A stretch of 53,558 nt of DNA from Lujinxingia vulgaris (lineage in GTDB: Bacteria > Myxococcota_A > Bradymonadia > Bradymonadales > Bradymonadaceae): NCBI RefSeq assembly GCF_007997005.1, contig NZ_VOSL01000039.1, positions 1 to 53,558 of the forward strand, read 5' to 3'. The notes under the pieces were generated by a model that made no database searches, had not been told where the DNA came from, and worked only from the letters and a program-made list of their open reading frames with translations. Shown piece after piece: positions 1 through 8,660 of the stretch (its first letter is position 1; the number at the start of each line of letters is the position of its first letter). The position numbers were made by a program, and so were the translations under genes.

Positions 1-366
1 CGTCCAGCTGCCCTCCTGGTCAAGCTCCGCAAGCGTCAGCACGATCGACTCGCCACACCCCTCCAACTCCCACGGCTCGCCGCCCTCCAGGGTCAGGGTG
101 CAGGCGCTGATCTCGCAGCCTGCCGGCGCGCAGCTGGCGGTGAACGCCGCGCTGCCCTCGGACTCGCCAAGCACGAAAGGCCCCTCGCCGCCCGTGAGCT
201 CCAGGGTGAGCTCGGGCGGGGCGGTGTCGGTGTCTGGGCCGACGTCGTCGGTGTCACCTGCGTCCGGATCGCCGGTGTCGGTGTCGGTCGGCGAGGCGAC
301 ATCTTCGGGACCACATCCCCAGGTTGCTAGCAAAAATACAGCAATAAATATCCGAACATACAGCAT
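1..366 (-). CDS. RCC1-type lipoprotein, N-terminal part (cut by window edge)
   Basis: The minus frame is open from the ATG at 366 to the window edge, about 122 codons, so only the N-terminus is visible. It starts with a short hydrophobic signal segment (IFIAVFLLATWGC) with a plausible lipobox Cys at about residue 18, then an Asp/Thr/Pro/Gly-rich linker and a small Cys-containing beta domain. A Shine-Dalgarno GGGAGGG precedes the ATG. The linker and first domain are nearly identical in DNA and protein to the next gene (507-2336): both carry the stretch GDTDDVGPDTDT followed by PPELTLELTGGE. This is therefore a tandem paralogue, and the RCC1 repeats presumably lie beyond the edge, which cannot be checked here. 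Likely an outer-membrane surface lipoprotein; no function is assigned. Confidence 0.75.
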   Translation of the reverse strand, partial: MLYVRIFIAVFLLATWGCGPEDVASPTDTDTGDPDAGDTDDVGPDTDTAPPELTLELTGGEGPFVLGESEGSAAFTASCAPAGCEISACTLTLEGGEPWELEGCGESIVLTLAELDQEGSWT

Positions 367-506
367 GGTATTGCCCTCCCGTTACCACGTTGGGTGAGTG
401 TAAATGGTCAGTGTCTGTAAGATTTTCAAGTCAGGTTGGTGCGCCGGCTCTCGGGACGGGCACAAGACCCGCCCCTACGGATTGGAAAAACGCGAAAGGC
501 CAGATT

Positions 507-2336
507 TTAGCGCGCAAACGCCCAGTCCACCTCGGCGGGTGTGGCGCCGCCCAACCCGCTGCGGCCGAGCTGGCCGACGAGATTGTATCCCCAGCAGTAG
601 AGCGTGCCGCCGGCGATGCCGCAGGTGTGCTCATTGCCGGCAGAGATGGCGGTCCAGTCGGTATGGCCGCCGCTTACCGCGTTGGGGACGGTATTGGCTT
701 CGTTGTGACCGAGCTTGCCGCGGTTGTCATCGCCCCAACAATACGCCACCCCATCGGCCACCGCGCAGGTGTGGTTGGTACCGGCGGAGATGTGCTGGGC
801 GTCGGGGAGGTTGGAGACAGCGGCCACAAATGTTGAATCGGTATGGCCCAGCTGACCGGAGGTGCTGTTGCCCCAGCAGTAGGGTTTCATATCGCCGGAG
901 ACCTCGACGGTGGCGCAGGAGTGGGAGCCGCCAGCGGTGATGAGCAACGTCTCATAAATCGAAGTTGAAACGGGGTTGCCAACTTCAGACACACCACTTC
1001 CGCTTGCAGGAATACCATCCAACCGCCCATTGGCCGCATTGCCCCAACACCACCCATTGGCGTTTTCTTGAGTCACCGCACAGGTATGCGCCGCGCCGGC
1101 GTCCACGGCCACGAAAGCGTCGATGCCCCCATCCAGCGTGACCTGCACGCGCCCCTCGGAGGTGGGGCCGGGGCCGAGTTGGTCGGTCTCATCACGCCCC
1201 CAACAATCGAGCCCAAAAGCACTATCAATTGCGCAAGAGTGGGCGTCGCCTGCAGCGACCTGCGTCCAGTTGGCCTCATTGCCCACACGCTCGGGTGCCA
1301 TAAACGAGCCCGAGCCGCTTATCTGCGGGGCGACCTGACCGGCGCCGTTGCTTCCCCAACACCACAAACTCCCATCCACCTGCACCCCGCAGGTATGCTG
1401 CCCGCCGGCGGCGACCCTCTGCCAGAGCGCGTCACCCACCCGCGTCGGCACGTTTCGCTGGTTGCTATCCCCCACGCCCAGCTCGCCGCTGCTATTATTT
1501 CCCCAGCACCACAACGAACCGTCGTCCAGAATCCCGCAGCTATGGTTCGCCCCGGCGCTCACCTCGACCCAGGTGGGAGGCTCATAGATAAAGGTGTAGC
1601 GCTGCTCTTCGAGGCAATGCTCCACGTTGGTGTCGGTGGCACATGCGCTCAACACGATCGTGACCTCGGCGGCGTCATCGGGAAGCTCCAGCTCGGTGCA
1701 ATCCAACGCCGCACCCTCCTCATCTTCGCAGCGGTGCGTGACCTCACACGACTCGTCGCGCGAGCAAAAGCTCTGAAGCTCCGGCGGGTAGCTATACGCG
1801 ACCGTCTCGCCAGCCTCGTAGCCCTGAAGCCCGGCCTCAAAGGCAAAAAGCACCTCAAAGGTGGCCGACGTGCTCTCCTGCTGATCGCCCAAAACGGCGT
1901 CGACGCTCAGCGTCCAGCTTCCCTCCCGATCCAGGACGTCGGTCCCCAGCACCATCGACTCGCCGCAATCATCGAGCGCTTGCGCTGCCTCGTCCTCAAA
2001 CGCCAACGCACAGGTGAGCTCGCAGCCCTCGGGCGCGCATGACGCATCGAAGCTCAGCGTGTCGGTGGCCTCGTCGATGACAAAAGATTCCTCGCCGCCC
2101 GTGAGTTCCAGGGTGAGCTCGGGCGGGGTGGTGTCGGTGTCTGGGCCGACGTCGTCGGTGTCACCTACGTCCGGATCGCCGGTGTCGGTGTCGGTGTCGG
2201 GGAGGTCAGTGTCGCCCGCATCATCGCCTTCGACATCCGGCACACACTCTTCACAATAGGAGGTATCGACGGCAAAGATACAACCGCTCAAGTTGGCAGA
2301 AAAAAGCGCAAGAATTGCGACAAAACGTCGAGTCAT
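507..2336 (-). CDS. RCC1-repeat outer-membrane lipoprotein
   Basis: A 609-aa protein. The N-terminus has a signal peptide with lipobox LSGC (Cys19), followed by an Asp-rich spacer at about residues 27-60 and a Cys-paired Ig-like region at about 65-260. From about residue 270 there are seven RCC1-like repeats, each with the form [S/T]CxxxxxxxxxxCWGxxxxGxL, for example SCGILDDGSLWCWGNN. Seven repeats suit a closed seven-bladed beta-propeller, and the paired Cys in each blade suggests disulfides outside the cytoplasm. The start is supported by GGGAGGG about 8 nt upstream of the ATG. It lies just upstream of the paralogue at 1-366 on the same strand. Proteins of this design are frequent in myxobacteria and Bradymonadales and are usually annotated as RCC1 domain proteins of unknown role. 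Binding of a surface ligand is only a guess. Confidence 0.9.
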   Translation of the reverse strand: MTRRFVAILALFSANLSGCIFAVDTSYCEECVPDVEGDDAGDTDLPDTDTDTGDPDVGDTDDVGPDTDTTPPELTLELTGGEESFVIDEATDTLSFDASCAPEGCELTCALAFEDEAAQALDDCGESMVLGTDVLDREGSWTLSVDAVLGDQQESTSATFEVLFAFEAGLQGYEAGETVAYSYPPELQSFCSRDESCEVTHRCEDEEGAALDCTELELPDDAAEVTIVLSACATDTNVEHCLEEQRYTFIYEPPTWVEVSAGANHSCGILDDGSLWCWGNNSSGELGVGDSNQRNVPTRVGDALWQRVAAGGQHTCGVQVDGSLWCWGSNGAGQVAPQISGSGSFMAPERVGNEANWTQVAAGDAHSCAIDSAFGLDCWGRDETDQLGPGPTSEGRVQVTLDGGIDAFVAVDAGAAHTCAVTQENANGWCWGNAANGRLDGIPASGSGVSEVGNPVSTSIYETLLITAGGSHSCATVEVSGDMKPYCWGNSTSGQLGHTDSTFVAAVSNLPDAQHISAGTNHTCAVADGVAYCWGDDNRGKLGHNEANTVPNAVSGGHTDWTAISAGNEHTCGIAGGTLYCWGYNLVGQLGRSGLGGATPAEVDWAFAR

Positions 2337-2530
2337 GGCAGGGCCCTCCCGCGTACCACTTCAGGTTGATGTGAAGGCTCAATGATTAGCCGAGGAGGGC
2401 GCGGAATGCAACGCGCTAGATGTTGGGGGTTGTTGCGGGGGACCGCACGAGCCCGACTGCGGCGCCGTCCTAAAAGAGCGCCACCGGTTGGGCGAGGTCC
2501 CGAAGTCGTTGGACGTTTCACCTGAGAACT

Positions 2531-2892
2531 GGAGGTAAGGGGGCTGAGTTGGGGGACTCGGGCGCCGAGAGCGGCAGCTAAGGGGGCTGAGCCGCGGCTC
2601 TGGGTATCGAGAACGCCGGCTAAGGGGGCTGAGCTACGGGACTCGGGTGTCGAGATCGAGAGCTAAGCGCGCCGAGTTGTGGATCTGGGTGTCGAGAACG
2701 CCAGCTAAGGAGGCTGAGTGGTGGGTCTTGGGTGTCGAGAACGCCAGCTAAGGGGACTGAGCTGTGGGACTCGGGTGTCGAGAACGCCAGCTAAGGGTGC
2801 TGAGTTGCGGATCTGGGTGTCGAGATCGGCAGCTAAGGGGGCTGAGTTGCGGATCTGGGCGTCGAGATTGTGAGCGAAGGGCGCGGCGAGCT
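2531..2892. repeat. Array 1 of a ~42-bp tandem repeat
   Basis: About eight diverged tandem units with a period of 42-43 bp. Each contains ctaagggggctgag, then ttgcggatctgggtgtcgaga, then a short acgcc-like joint. Most of the 640-bp gap between the RCC1 gene and rhuM is this array. The same unit recurs at about 15.6-15.9 kb and 32.6-33.0 kb in the same orientation. A 42-bp unit keeps reading frames open on both strands, so short Pro/Ser/Arg-rich ORFs appear here, but none has a convincing start. It is not CRISPR: there are no unique spacers. Confidence 0.85.
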
Positions 2893-2980
2893 AAGGTCGG
2901 GCGTCCGTGGCGTCGCGGAGGTTCGCGGCGTTGACGCGAGCGTGACACGGCACGTTTCGATTCTTCGACGAGGTGACACC

Positions 2981-3985
2981 ATGAGCGATCATTCGCCAGC
3001 CGAGCTTATTTTCTACGAGACGGCTGAAGGCAAGGTGCGCGTTGAGGTTTATCATGAGGATGAGACCTTCTGGCTCAGCATCAACCAGATGGCGGCTCTG
3101 TTCGGGGTCGATAAGTCCGGGATAAGCCGCCACTTAAAGAACATTTTTGAGGGCGGTGAGCTGACAAAAGAGGCAGTTGTTGCAAAATTTGCAACAACTG
3201 CCGACGACGGCAAAACCTACCAGGTAGATTACTACAACCTCGACGCGATCATCTCCGTCGGCTACCGCGTCAACAGCTCCCAGGCGACCCGTTTCCGTAT
3301 CTGGGCGACGAACACGCTGCGGGAGTTTATCGTCAAGGGCTTTGTGCTCGATGATGAGCGTCTCAAGCTCAACCGGCGCTTTGGCAAGGACTACTTCGAC
3401 GAGCTTCTGGAGCGGATTCGGGAGATCCGGGCCAGTGAGCGGCGTTTTTATCTAAAAATCACCGACATCTACGAGCAGTGCAGCGTCGACTACGATAAGA
3501 ACGCGGCGATGACGAAGACCTTTTTCAAAACGGTGCAGAACAAGCTGCACTGGGCGGTCACCGGCAAGACAGCCGCCGAGATCATCGCTGAGCGCGCCGA
3601 CGCCGACAAACCCTCGGTGGGGCTTACCACCTGGAAGAACGCGCCGGACGGGAAGGTCATCAAACGCGATGTGAGCGTCGCAAAAAACTACCTGATCGAG
3701 ACCGAGATCAAAGAGCTGGAGCGCATCGTCTCCATGTACCTCGATTACGCCGAGAACCAGGCCGCTCGCCAGCGGCCGATGAAGATGGCCGACTGGATCA
3801 AAAAGCTCGACGCGTTTCTGGAGTTCAACGAGTACGAGGTTTTGACGAATGCCGGGAAGGTCTCTGCGAAAGTGGCAAAGGCGCTGGCCGAGGAGGAGTA
3901 TTCGAAGTTCCGGGTTCGGCAGGATCGGGAGTTTGAGAGTGATTTTGAGCGGGAGGTGAAGCGGGTGCGGGGGAAGGGGGATTGA
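2981..3985 (+). CDS. rhuM: RhuM family protein
   Basis: A 334-aa protein of the virulence RhuM family (PF13310), whose members are typically found in genomic islands beside restriction or toxin-antitoxin genes. The N-terminal part has a DNA-binding-like helix-turn-helix stretch (INQMAALFGVDKSGISRHLK, about residues 33-52), followed by the family hallmarks YYNLDAIISVGYRVNS and RFRIWATNTLREFI. The C-terminal half is helical and charged. An upstream in-frame extension to 2870 runs into the repeat array and is not used: the ATG at 2981 with gaggtg upstream matches the family N-terminus (MSDHSPAELIFY). The biochemical role of RhuM is not established. Here it marks the left edge of a defence-rich region. 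Confidence 0.9.
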   Translation: MSDHSPAELIFYETAEGKVRVEVYHEDETFWLSINQMAALFGVDKSGISRHLKNIFEGGELTKEAVVAKFATTADDGKTYQVDYYNLDAIISVGYRVNSSQATRFRIWATNTLREFIVKGFVLDDERLKLNRRFGKDYFDELLERIREIRASERRFYLKITDIYEQCSVDYDKNAAMTKTFFKTVQNKLHWAVTGKTAAEIIAERADADKPSVGLTTWKNAPDGKVIKRDVSVAKNYLIETEIKELERIVSMYLDYAENQAARQRPMKMADWIKKLDAFLEFNEYEVLTNAGKVSAKVAKALAEEEYSKFRVRQDREFESDFEREVKRVRGKGD

Positions 3986-4015
3986 GTCGTGTGGCGAGGA
4001 TGTAAAAGGGCTCGC

Positions 4016-4243
4016 TCATTCGACGGACCGCAGCGCTTCGAGGAGCTCCTCCTCACTTTCATCGCCCGGCCAGGTGCCAAAAAACGCGGACACGCCCGAG
4101 GACGCATCTTGCGGTGTCATCTGCATGACGGGCGCGTTTCGCAGCGCTACCGGTGTGGCTTCGAAGACGCTGTCACTGTCGCTCGCTGCAGTGATGAACT
4201 CGTCTTTCGCGCCGCCCATCAACCTCAGGTTGTGTTTGATCAT
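4016..4243 (-). CDS. Small antitoxin-like protein, function unknown
   Basis: A 75-aa acidic protein convergent with rhuM. The start is well supported by AGGAGGT seven nt before the ATG at 4243. The N-terminus reads MIKHNLRLMGGAKDEF and the C-terminus ends in an acidic helix (GTWPGDESEEELLEALRSVE). Tails of that kind occur in many small type II antitoxin-like proteins, but I do not recognise a named family. It has no obvious toxin partner directly downstream on its own strand; the next gene in that direction is the convergent rhuM. It may be an orphan antitoxin or an island passenger. Confidence 0.6.
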   Translation of the reverse strand: MIKHNLRLMGGAKDEFITAASDSDSVFEATPVALRNAPVMQMTPQDASSGVSAFFGTWPGDESEEELLEALRSVE

Positions 4244-4401
4244 AAATACCTCCTTGCCTGGCCGCCGCCTGCGTCACGCGTGCTCTGGCACGAACCCTTC
4301 GCCGGTCAACTAGAAACGCGCCTGGCGAGGTGACTATGCCACGGGATGGGGGCTGGCTGCACCTCGGCGAAGAACTCTCGCCAATGCTCGGTTGGGCTTC
4401 G

Positions 4402-4463
4402 GTGTTGTCCGGAATCGGACCGTTGCCCCATCGGGGCAACGCGTGCCTTTGAGACAACACGCC
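4402..4463. repeat. Nested-hairpin element, copy A
   Basis: The outer arms GTGTTGTC (4402-4409) and GACAACAC (4453-4460) are perfect inverted repeats. Inside, GTTGCCCC-atc-GGGGCAAC (4422-4440) is a perfect 8-bp stem with a 3-nt loop, and TCCG-gaat-CGGA sits before it. A related copy lies at 5956-6018, so the pair brackets the nucleotidyltransferase/HTH gene unit. Confidence 0.75.
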
Positions 4464-4585
4464 ATTTACATTACACCGGTGAACACCACACCCTCTCCGC
4501 TATTTCTTCACCCCCTCTCTCTGTGCCTTCATACGTATTACCTGCACGCAGGCCTTTTGCGCTGAAGCACGTGCGGTGGTGTGTG

Positions 4586-4613
4586 TTGACGGGATAGAGG
4601 CGGGAAGTACCTT
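4586..4613 (+). promoter_or_regulatory. Candidate sigma70 promoter for the 4654-5872 unit
   Basis: TTGACG (4586-4591) and TACCTT (4608-4613) are separated by 16 nt, about 40 nt ahead of the GTG start at 4654. The -35 box is strong and the -10 box weak. It lies directly upstream of the palindrome at 4618-4634. Confidence 0.45.
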
Positions 4614-4617
4614 AGAG

Positions 4618-4634
4618 TGGTATCGGTTATACCA
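4618..4634. promoter_or_regulatory. Candidate operator (6-5-6 palindrome)
   Basis: TGGTAT-cggtt-ATACCA is a perfect inverted repeat between the predicted -10 box and the AGGAGG ribosome binding site (4642-4647). This position suits repression, perhaps by the helix-turn-helix protein encoded by the second gene of the unit. Confidence 0.5.
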
Positions 4635-4653
4635 ATACCTCAGGAGGACCGCC

Positions 4654-5193
4654 GTGTTGCCTCGCCCCACCATCGAAGCCTTTGATATCTGGCTTGCCGA
4701 TCGTTCGCTGCGACTCGATGCGATTGTGATCGGTGGCTCTGCGTTGGCATTGCTGGGCGTAACGAACCGGCAGACGCGAGATTTTGATATTCTGCATCCG
4801 GAACTCCCGGAGGCGATCAACTCGGCTGCGCGTGAATTCGCGTCGCATCTTCGCCGCGAGGATGTGGAACTCTCCGATGACTGGCTCAATAACGGGCCGA
4901 TGCAGCTCGCCGAAGTCTTACCAAATGGCTGGCGATAGCGTGTGCAGGTTGCATTCGAGGGAGAAGCACTCACCCTGACAACGCTCGGCCGTGCGGACCT
5001 TCTCAAAACCAAACTCTTCGAGCTGTGTGACCGTGGTACCGATCTGGCGGATTGCATCGCGCTGGCCCCGACCGCCGAGGAGTTGGATGAAGCGCAGCCC
5101 TGGCTCGAAGAGCAAGACGCCCATCCGCAGTGGTCTGACCACGTCCGTGCAACACTCCACGATCTTCGAGCGAGGCTCGACCATGGCATTTAG
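4654..5193 (+). pseudogene. DUF6036-like nucleotidyltransferase, interrupted by one in-frame amber codon
   Basis: This reads as one continuous 179-codon frame apart from a TAG at 4936-4938. The start is the GTG at 4654, six nt after AGGAGG; the longer ATG at 4576 lies upstream of the promoter. The upstream part holds a nucleotidyltransferase-like core (IVIGGSALALLG and the metal-binding TRDFDIL). The downstream part continues the family pattern (LGRADLLKTKLFELCDRGTDLADCIALAPT). Similar proteins belong to the DUF6036/AbiEii-like nucleotidyltransferases of toxin-antitoxin type units. The residues on each side of the stop (NGWR and RVQVAF) join without loss or frameshift, so a single substitution from a GAG or CAG codon would explain it. 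It is either a recently inactivated gene or, less likely, a readthrough site. A TTG or GTG restart downstream could make only the C-terminal part. Confidence 0.8.
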
Positions 5194-5872
5194 TCGAAGC
5201 ACGATGCTCAGCGAACGTCCCGACGACGCTTCGCTGACCCGCGATATGGTGGGGATCGGCATGAACTTCGCCGGCGACGCCAACCCCGATGCGCCGATCG
5301 AAGAGACACTCGTGTTCGCCACCGAGGTCGGTATGGAAAACCACGACTTTCGCGTGCTGGCCGTGCTCACGACCTGGATTAATGTCCACCAGAAACACAT
5401 CAACGTCGACCGCCTCGCGCGCTGCGTTGACGAACATCCCTCCCAGCGCGTGCTCGCCTACTGGGCGGCGGTCGCAATGTGGCTCAAAAAGGATCGGCGC
5501 TTTGCGCGATTTGCAAAACTCTATGAGGGCCCTGCGCTGGATCTCATGCCCGTTGGAACCGACTTCCAGATCGAACGCCGCGGAGAAGACGCGCGTTTTG
5601 AAAGTTCACCTTTACGCGTCCCTGCTGGAACCCTGCGCGACCGTGCCGCCGATGTGCTCTCCCCCGAGGCGCTGGTTCGTCAGCACGCCGGCTATCGAAA
5701 CCGCGTGCGGATGGGCCCCTCCTGGCGCGCCGACGTGTGGACGGTGCTGGAGCACGACCCCGAGCTGAACGCCGCCGAGGCAGCGCGACGCGCGGGATGC
5801 TCCTTTGCGACGGCGTGGCGGGTGGTGGAGGATTTTCGGGTGTTGCAGAGTGGCGAGGTGAGGTTGGGGTAG
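5183..5872 (+). CDS. Helix-turn-helix protein coupled to the nucleotidyltransferase gene
   Basis: A 229-aa protein. The ATG at 5183 overlaps the end of the preceding frame (stop 5191-5193) by 11 nt, which implies translational coupling. I do not recognise the central region; it contains repeated helical stretches (LAYWAAVAMWLKKDRRF). The last 35 residues form a convincing helix-turn-helix (ELNAAEAARRAGCSFATAWR). Its place after a nucleotidyltransferase, with a palindrome at the shared promoter, suggests the DNA-binding antitoxin/autorepressor half of a two-gene unit. This gene remains intact while its partner carries a nonsense codon, the state expected if a toxin was inactivated and its regulator kept. 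That reading is inference. Confidence 0.7.
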   Translation: MAFSRSTMLSERPDDASLTRDMVGIGMNFAGDANPDAPIEETLVFATEVGMENHDFRVLAVLTTWINVHQKHINVDRLARCVDEHPSQRVLAYWAAVAMWLKKDRRFARFAKLYEGPALDLMPVGTDFQIERRGEDARFESSPLRVPAGTLRDRAADVLSPEALVRQHAGYRNRVRMGPSWRADVWTVLEHDPELNAAEAARRAGCSFATAWRVVEDFRVLQSGEVRLG

Positions 5873-5955
5873 GTGCGGTGGCGCGGAACGCGAGTGGTGA
5901 CATAAACGAGAGCCCCATTCCCCCAAACAACCTGTTGATGCAAACGAGCGCTCGT

Positions 5956-6018
5956 GTGTTGTCCGATCGTGCCCTGTTGCACGACCGGGGCAACATGCCC
6001 CTTTGAGGCAACACGCCC
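5956..6018. repeat. Nested-hairpin element, copy B
   Basis: This resembles copy A at 4402. The ends are GTGTTGTC (5956-5963) and GGCAACAC (6008-6015), followed by gcc as in copy A. The interior has alternative stems: TCGTGC (5969-5974) with GCACGA (5979-5984), and GGGGCA-aca-TGCCCC. The 3' third (tttgaggcaacacgcc) matches copy A at 15 of 16 bases. The rest of the 5873-6232 gap shows no gene. Confidence 0.7.
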
Positions 6019-6232
6019 ACCCAATCCCCACCGCCCCCCAACTTCCCCACTGGGCAGCCTACCGCGTCTCTGGTAAAGAGTTGTATCTAAGTTCGGCGTT
6101 GTAGCCACCACACCATGCATGCCTGGGGAGTCGTCGTGCGGCGCCCCACGCGCTGCTGCCGCAACCTCGCGTGCCTTTCCGGGCGCGGCGAGTGGGTCTT
6201 GTGAGCGCGGGTGAGGGTTGACCGGAGGGATC

Positions 6233-8569
6233 ATGACCAAACGCATTGAAGGCCGCGCCCGCACCGTCCGCGAGCTGCTCGACGGGGCGCGCTACACGAT
6301 CGACTTCTACCAGCGCGAGTACGCCTGGCAGGAGCGTCAGGTGCGTGAACTTATCGACGACCTCAGCGGCAAGTTTCTGGACTTCTATCAGCCAGAACAC
6401 GCTCGCCGCGCGGTGGCCGACTACGGGCATTATTTTCTGGGGTCGATCGTCATCAGCCATAAGCGCGGGCAGCGCTTTATTGTGGACGGGCAGCAGCGCC
6501 TGACCACGCTCTCGTTGTTGCTGATCTTTTTGAACCATCAGCAGCGCGGCATCGAGGGCGCGGTCGATGTCACGAAGCTCATTTATTCGGAGCGTTTTGG
6601 CACCAAAGACTTCAACCTGGCGGTGCCCGAGCGTGAAGGCGTGATGCAAACGCTGCTGGAGGGCGGCTCGCCCAACCTCCACGACGCGAGCGAGTCGGTG
6701 GTGACGATCGCGCGGCGCTACGAGAACATCGGCGACCATTTTCCCGAAGAGATCTCTGGCGAGGTGCTGCCCTATTTTGTGGACTGGCTCCTGGAGAACG
6801 TGCACCTCGTGGAGATCGAGGCGTACAAGGACGAAGACGCCTACACGATCTTTGAGACGATGAACGACCGCGGCCTCTCGCTAAGCCTTGCCGAGATGCT
6901 CAAGGGCTACGTGCTCGCCAATATCACCCATGAGGAGGACCAGCGGGCGGTCAACACCACCTGGAAGGCCCATATGCAGGCCTTTAAAGAGTTCGGTGAC
7001 GACGAGGACATCGACTTCTTTAAAAACTGGCTGCGCGCCCGCTACGCCGAGACGATTCGCCCGGGCAAAAAGGGCGCCGAGAACAAAGACTATGAGCGCA
7101 TCGGCTCGGAGTTTCATCGTTGGGTGCGCGACCAGCGGGAGCGCATGGGCCTGAAAGGCTCGGAGAGTTTTGTGCGCTTTGTGCAGCGTGACCTGAACTT
7201 CTACGGCAAATACGCGCTCGCCATCCGCAAGGCATCGACCACGGTCACCAAGGGCTGGGAGTCCATCTACTACAACGAAGACCGCGGCTTCACACTCCAA
7301 CACCAGGCCCTACTCGCCGCACTTCACCCGAGCGATTCCGACGCGGTGGTACGCCAGAAGGTGCGCCTGGTCGCGGACTTCCTCGACATCTGGCTTGCGC
7401 GCCGCGTGTGGAACTTCCGCACAATTGCCTACTCCTCGGTCAAATACACGCTCTTCATGCTCACCCGCGAGCTGCGCCACCGAAACGTGCAGGAGCTCTC
7501 CGCCTTCTTACGCGAGCAGCTCGACGCCCAGGCCGAAACCTTCGTCACCCAGCCGCGCCTGCGCCTGCATAATCAAAACTACCGCCAGATCCGCCACATC
7601 CTCGCGCGCCTTACCCACTGGGTCGACGCCCAATGCGGCCTTGCCTGCCACTTCGAAGACCTCGTCTCCCAGGGCCGCGCGCGCCCCTTCGAAATCGAAC
7701 ATATCTGGGCCGACGATTACGACCGCTTCGCCGACGACTTTGCCCACCCCGCCGACTTCGACGTCGAGCGCAACCGCCTGGGCGGCCTGCTCCTCCTCCA
7801 ACGCGGCCTCAACCAGAGCCTCGGCGACGCCACCTTTGAGGCCAAACGCGACGCCTACGTCACCCAGGGCGAGTCGATGCTGGCGAGGAGCCTGCACCCG
7901 GCGGCGTATGCGAAAAGCCCGGGTTTCCGCGCGCTGCGCGAGCACACCGGTCTGGCGTTTAAGCCCTACGAGAGCTTCGGCCCCGAGGCCCAGGCCGAGC
8001 GGCAGGAGTTGTATATAAGGATTGCGGAGTGGGTGTGGAATCCGAGTCGGTTGGAGGTGGATGGGGTGGAGAGGGCTCCGGTGCATGGGGAGATTGTCGA
8101 CCTGGAGGCCAAAGGACGGGCATCGGACGCGGGCAGCCGTCCGGATAGCCCAAATGTGCGCTATAAGTTCTGGGAGGTGCTTCTGCCGGTTGCAAAGGCG
8201 CGGCACGACCTGCACCAGAACATCTCGCCTGGCCAGAATCACTGGCTCGGCGCGCGCCGCCACGGCCAGTGGTGGAACTACGTCGTGCTCACCGACGAAA
8301 CACGCACGGAGCTTTACATCGACAGCCTGGACGCCGCCGACAACAAGGCGGTTTTCGACGCACTCTATGCCGAGCGCGAGGCGATCGAAGCGGCGTTTGG
8401 CGACAGCCTGTTATGGCAGCGTCTCGACGACAAACGCGCGTCGCGCATCAGCTACACCGTCCCTGGCGGATGGGCGGACGAAGCTCGGTGGGGCGAGGTG
8501 GCTGGGAGGGCGGTAGGGGCGATGGAGCGGTTGTATGGGGAGAGGGTTGGGGCGTTGGAGGGGCTGTGA
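6233..8569 (+). CDS. GmrSD-like DUF262/DUF1524 protein with C-terminal DUF4268
   Basis: A 778-aa protein. The N-terminal DUF262 has the YQREYAW motif (about residues 26-32), FLGSIV (69-74) and the nucleotide-contacting DGQQRLTTL (85-93). The second domain is DUF1524, an HNH-like nuclease, with IEHIW (His490) and the following NRLGGLLLL (Asn514). The last 140 residues look like DUF4268 (FWEVLLPV, LYIDSLDAADNKAVFDALY, FGDSLLWQRLDDKRA). DUF262-DUF1524 proteins include the GmrSD type IV restriction enzymes that cut modified phage DNA using NTP hydrolysis. The start is the ATG at 6233 with GGAGGGA upstream; the TTG at 6218 is not needed. It stands alone in transcription direction with the CBASS operon. 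Type IV-like anti-phage restriction is the likely role. Confidence 0.9.
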   Translation: MTKRIEGRARTVRELLDGARYTIDFYQREYAWQERQVRELIDDLSGKFLDFYQPEHARRAVADYGHYFLGSIVISHKRGQRFIVDGQQRLTTLSLLLIFLNHQQRGIEGAVDVTKLIYSERFGTKDFNLAVPEREGVMQTLLEGGSPNLHDASESVVTIARRYENIGDHFPEEISGEVLPYFVDWLLENVHLVEIEAYKDEDAYTIFETMNDRGLSLSLAEMLKGYVLANITHEEDQRAVNTTWKAHMQAFKEFGDDEDIDFFKNWLRARYAETIRPGKKGAENKDYERIGSEFHRWVRDQRERMGLKGSESFVRFVQRDLNFYGKYALAIRKASTTVTKGWESIYYNEDRGFTLQHQALLAALHPSDSDAVVRQKVRLVADFLDIWLARRVWNFRTIAYSSVKYTLFMLTRELRHRNVQELSAFLREQLDAQAETFVTQPRLRLHNQNYRQIRHILARLTHWVDAQCGLACHFEDLVSQGRARPFEIEHIWADDYDRFADDFAHPADFDVERNRLGGLLLLQRGLNQSLGDATFEAKRDAYVTQGESMLARSLHPAAYAKSPGFRALREHTGLAFKPYESFGPEAQAERQELYIRIAEWVWNPSRLEVDGVERAPVHGEIVDLEAKGRASDAGSRPDSPNVRYKFWEVLLPVAKARHDLHQNISPGQNHWLGARRHGQWWNYVVLTDETRTELYIDSLDAADNKAVFDALYAEREAIEAAFGDSLLWQRLDDKRASRISYTVPGGWADEARWGEVAGRAVGAMERLYGERVGALEGL

Positions 8570-8660
8570 CGTAGGTTGTATATAAAGGTGAGCGGTTTGT
8601 ATAGAATGATCGTTGTTCGAAAGTAGCACGTTCATGTTTTGAAGGGGAGTTCAGACAGTG

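Noticed and set aside
1068-2042. 324-aa plus-strand ORF opposite the RCC1 gene
   Set aside because: It mirrors the codon structure of the RCC1 repeats and has no ribosome binding site or family motif.
2531-2892. CRISPR array
   Set aside because: Units are joined head to tail with no unique spacers, and no cas genes are present.
4402-4463. Integron attC site
   Set aside because: The ends lack the RYYYAAC/GTTRRRY core and no integrase is seen.
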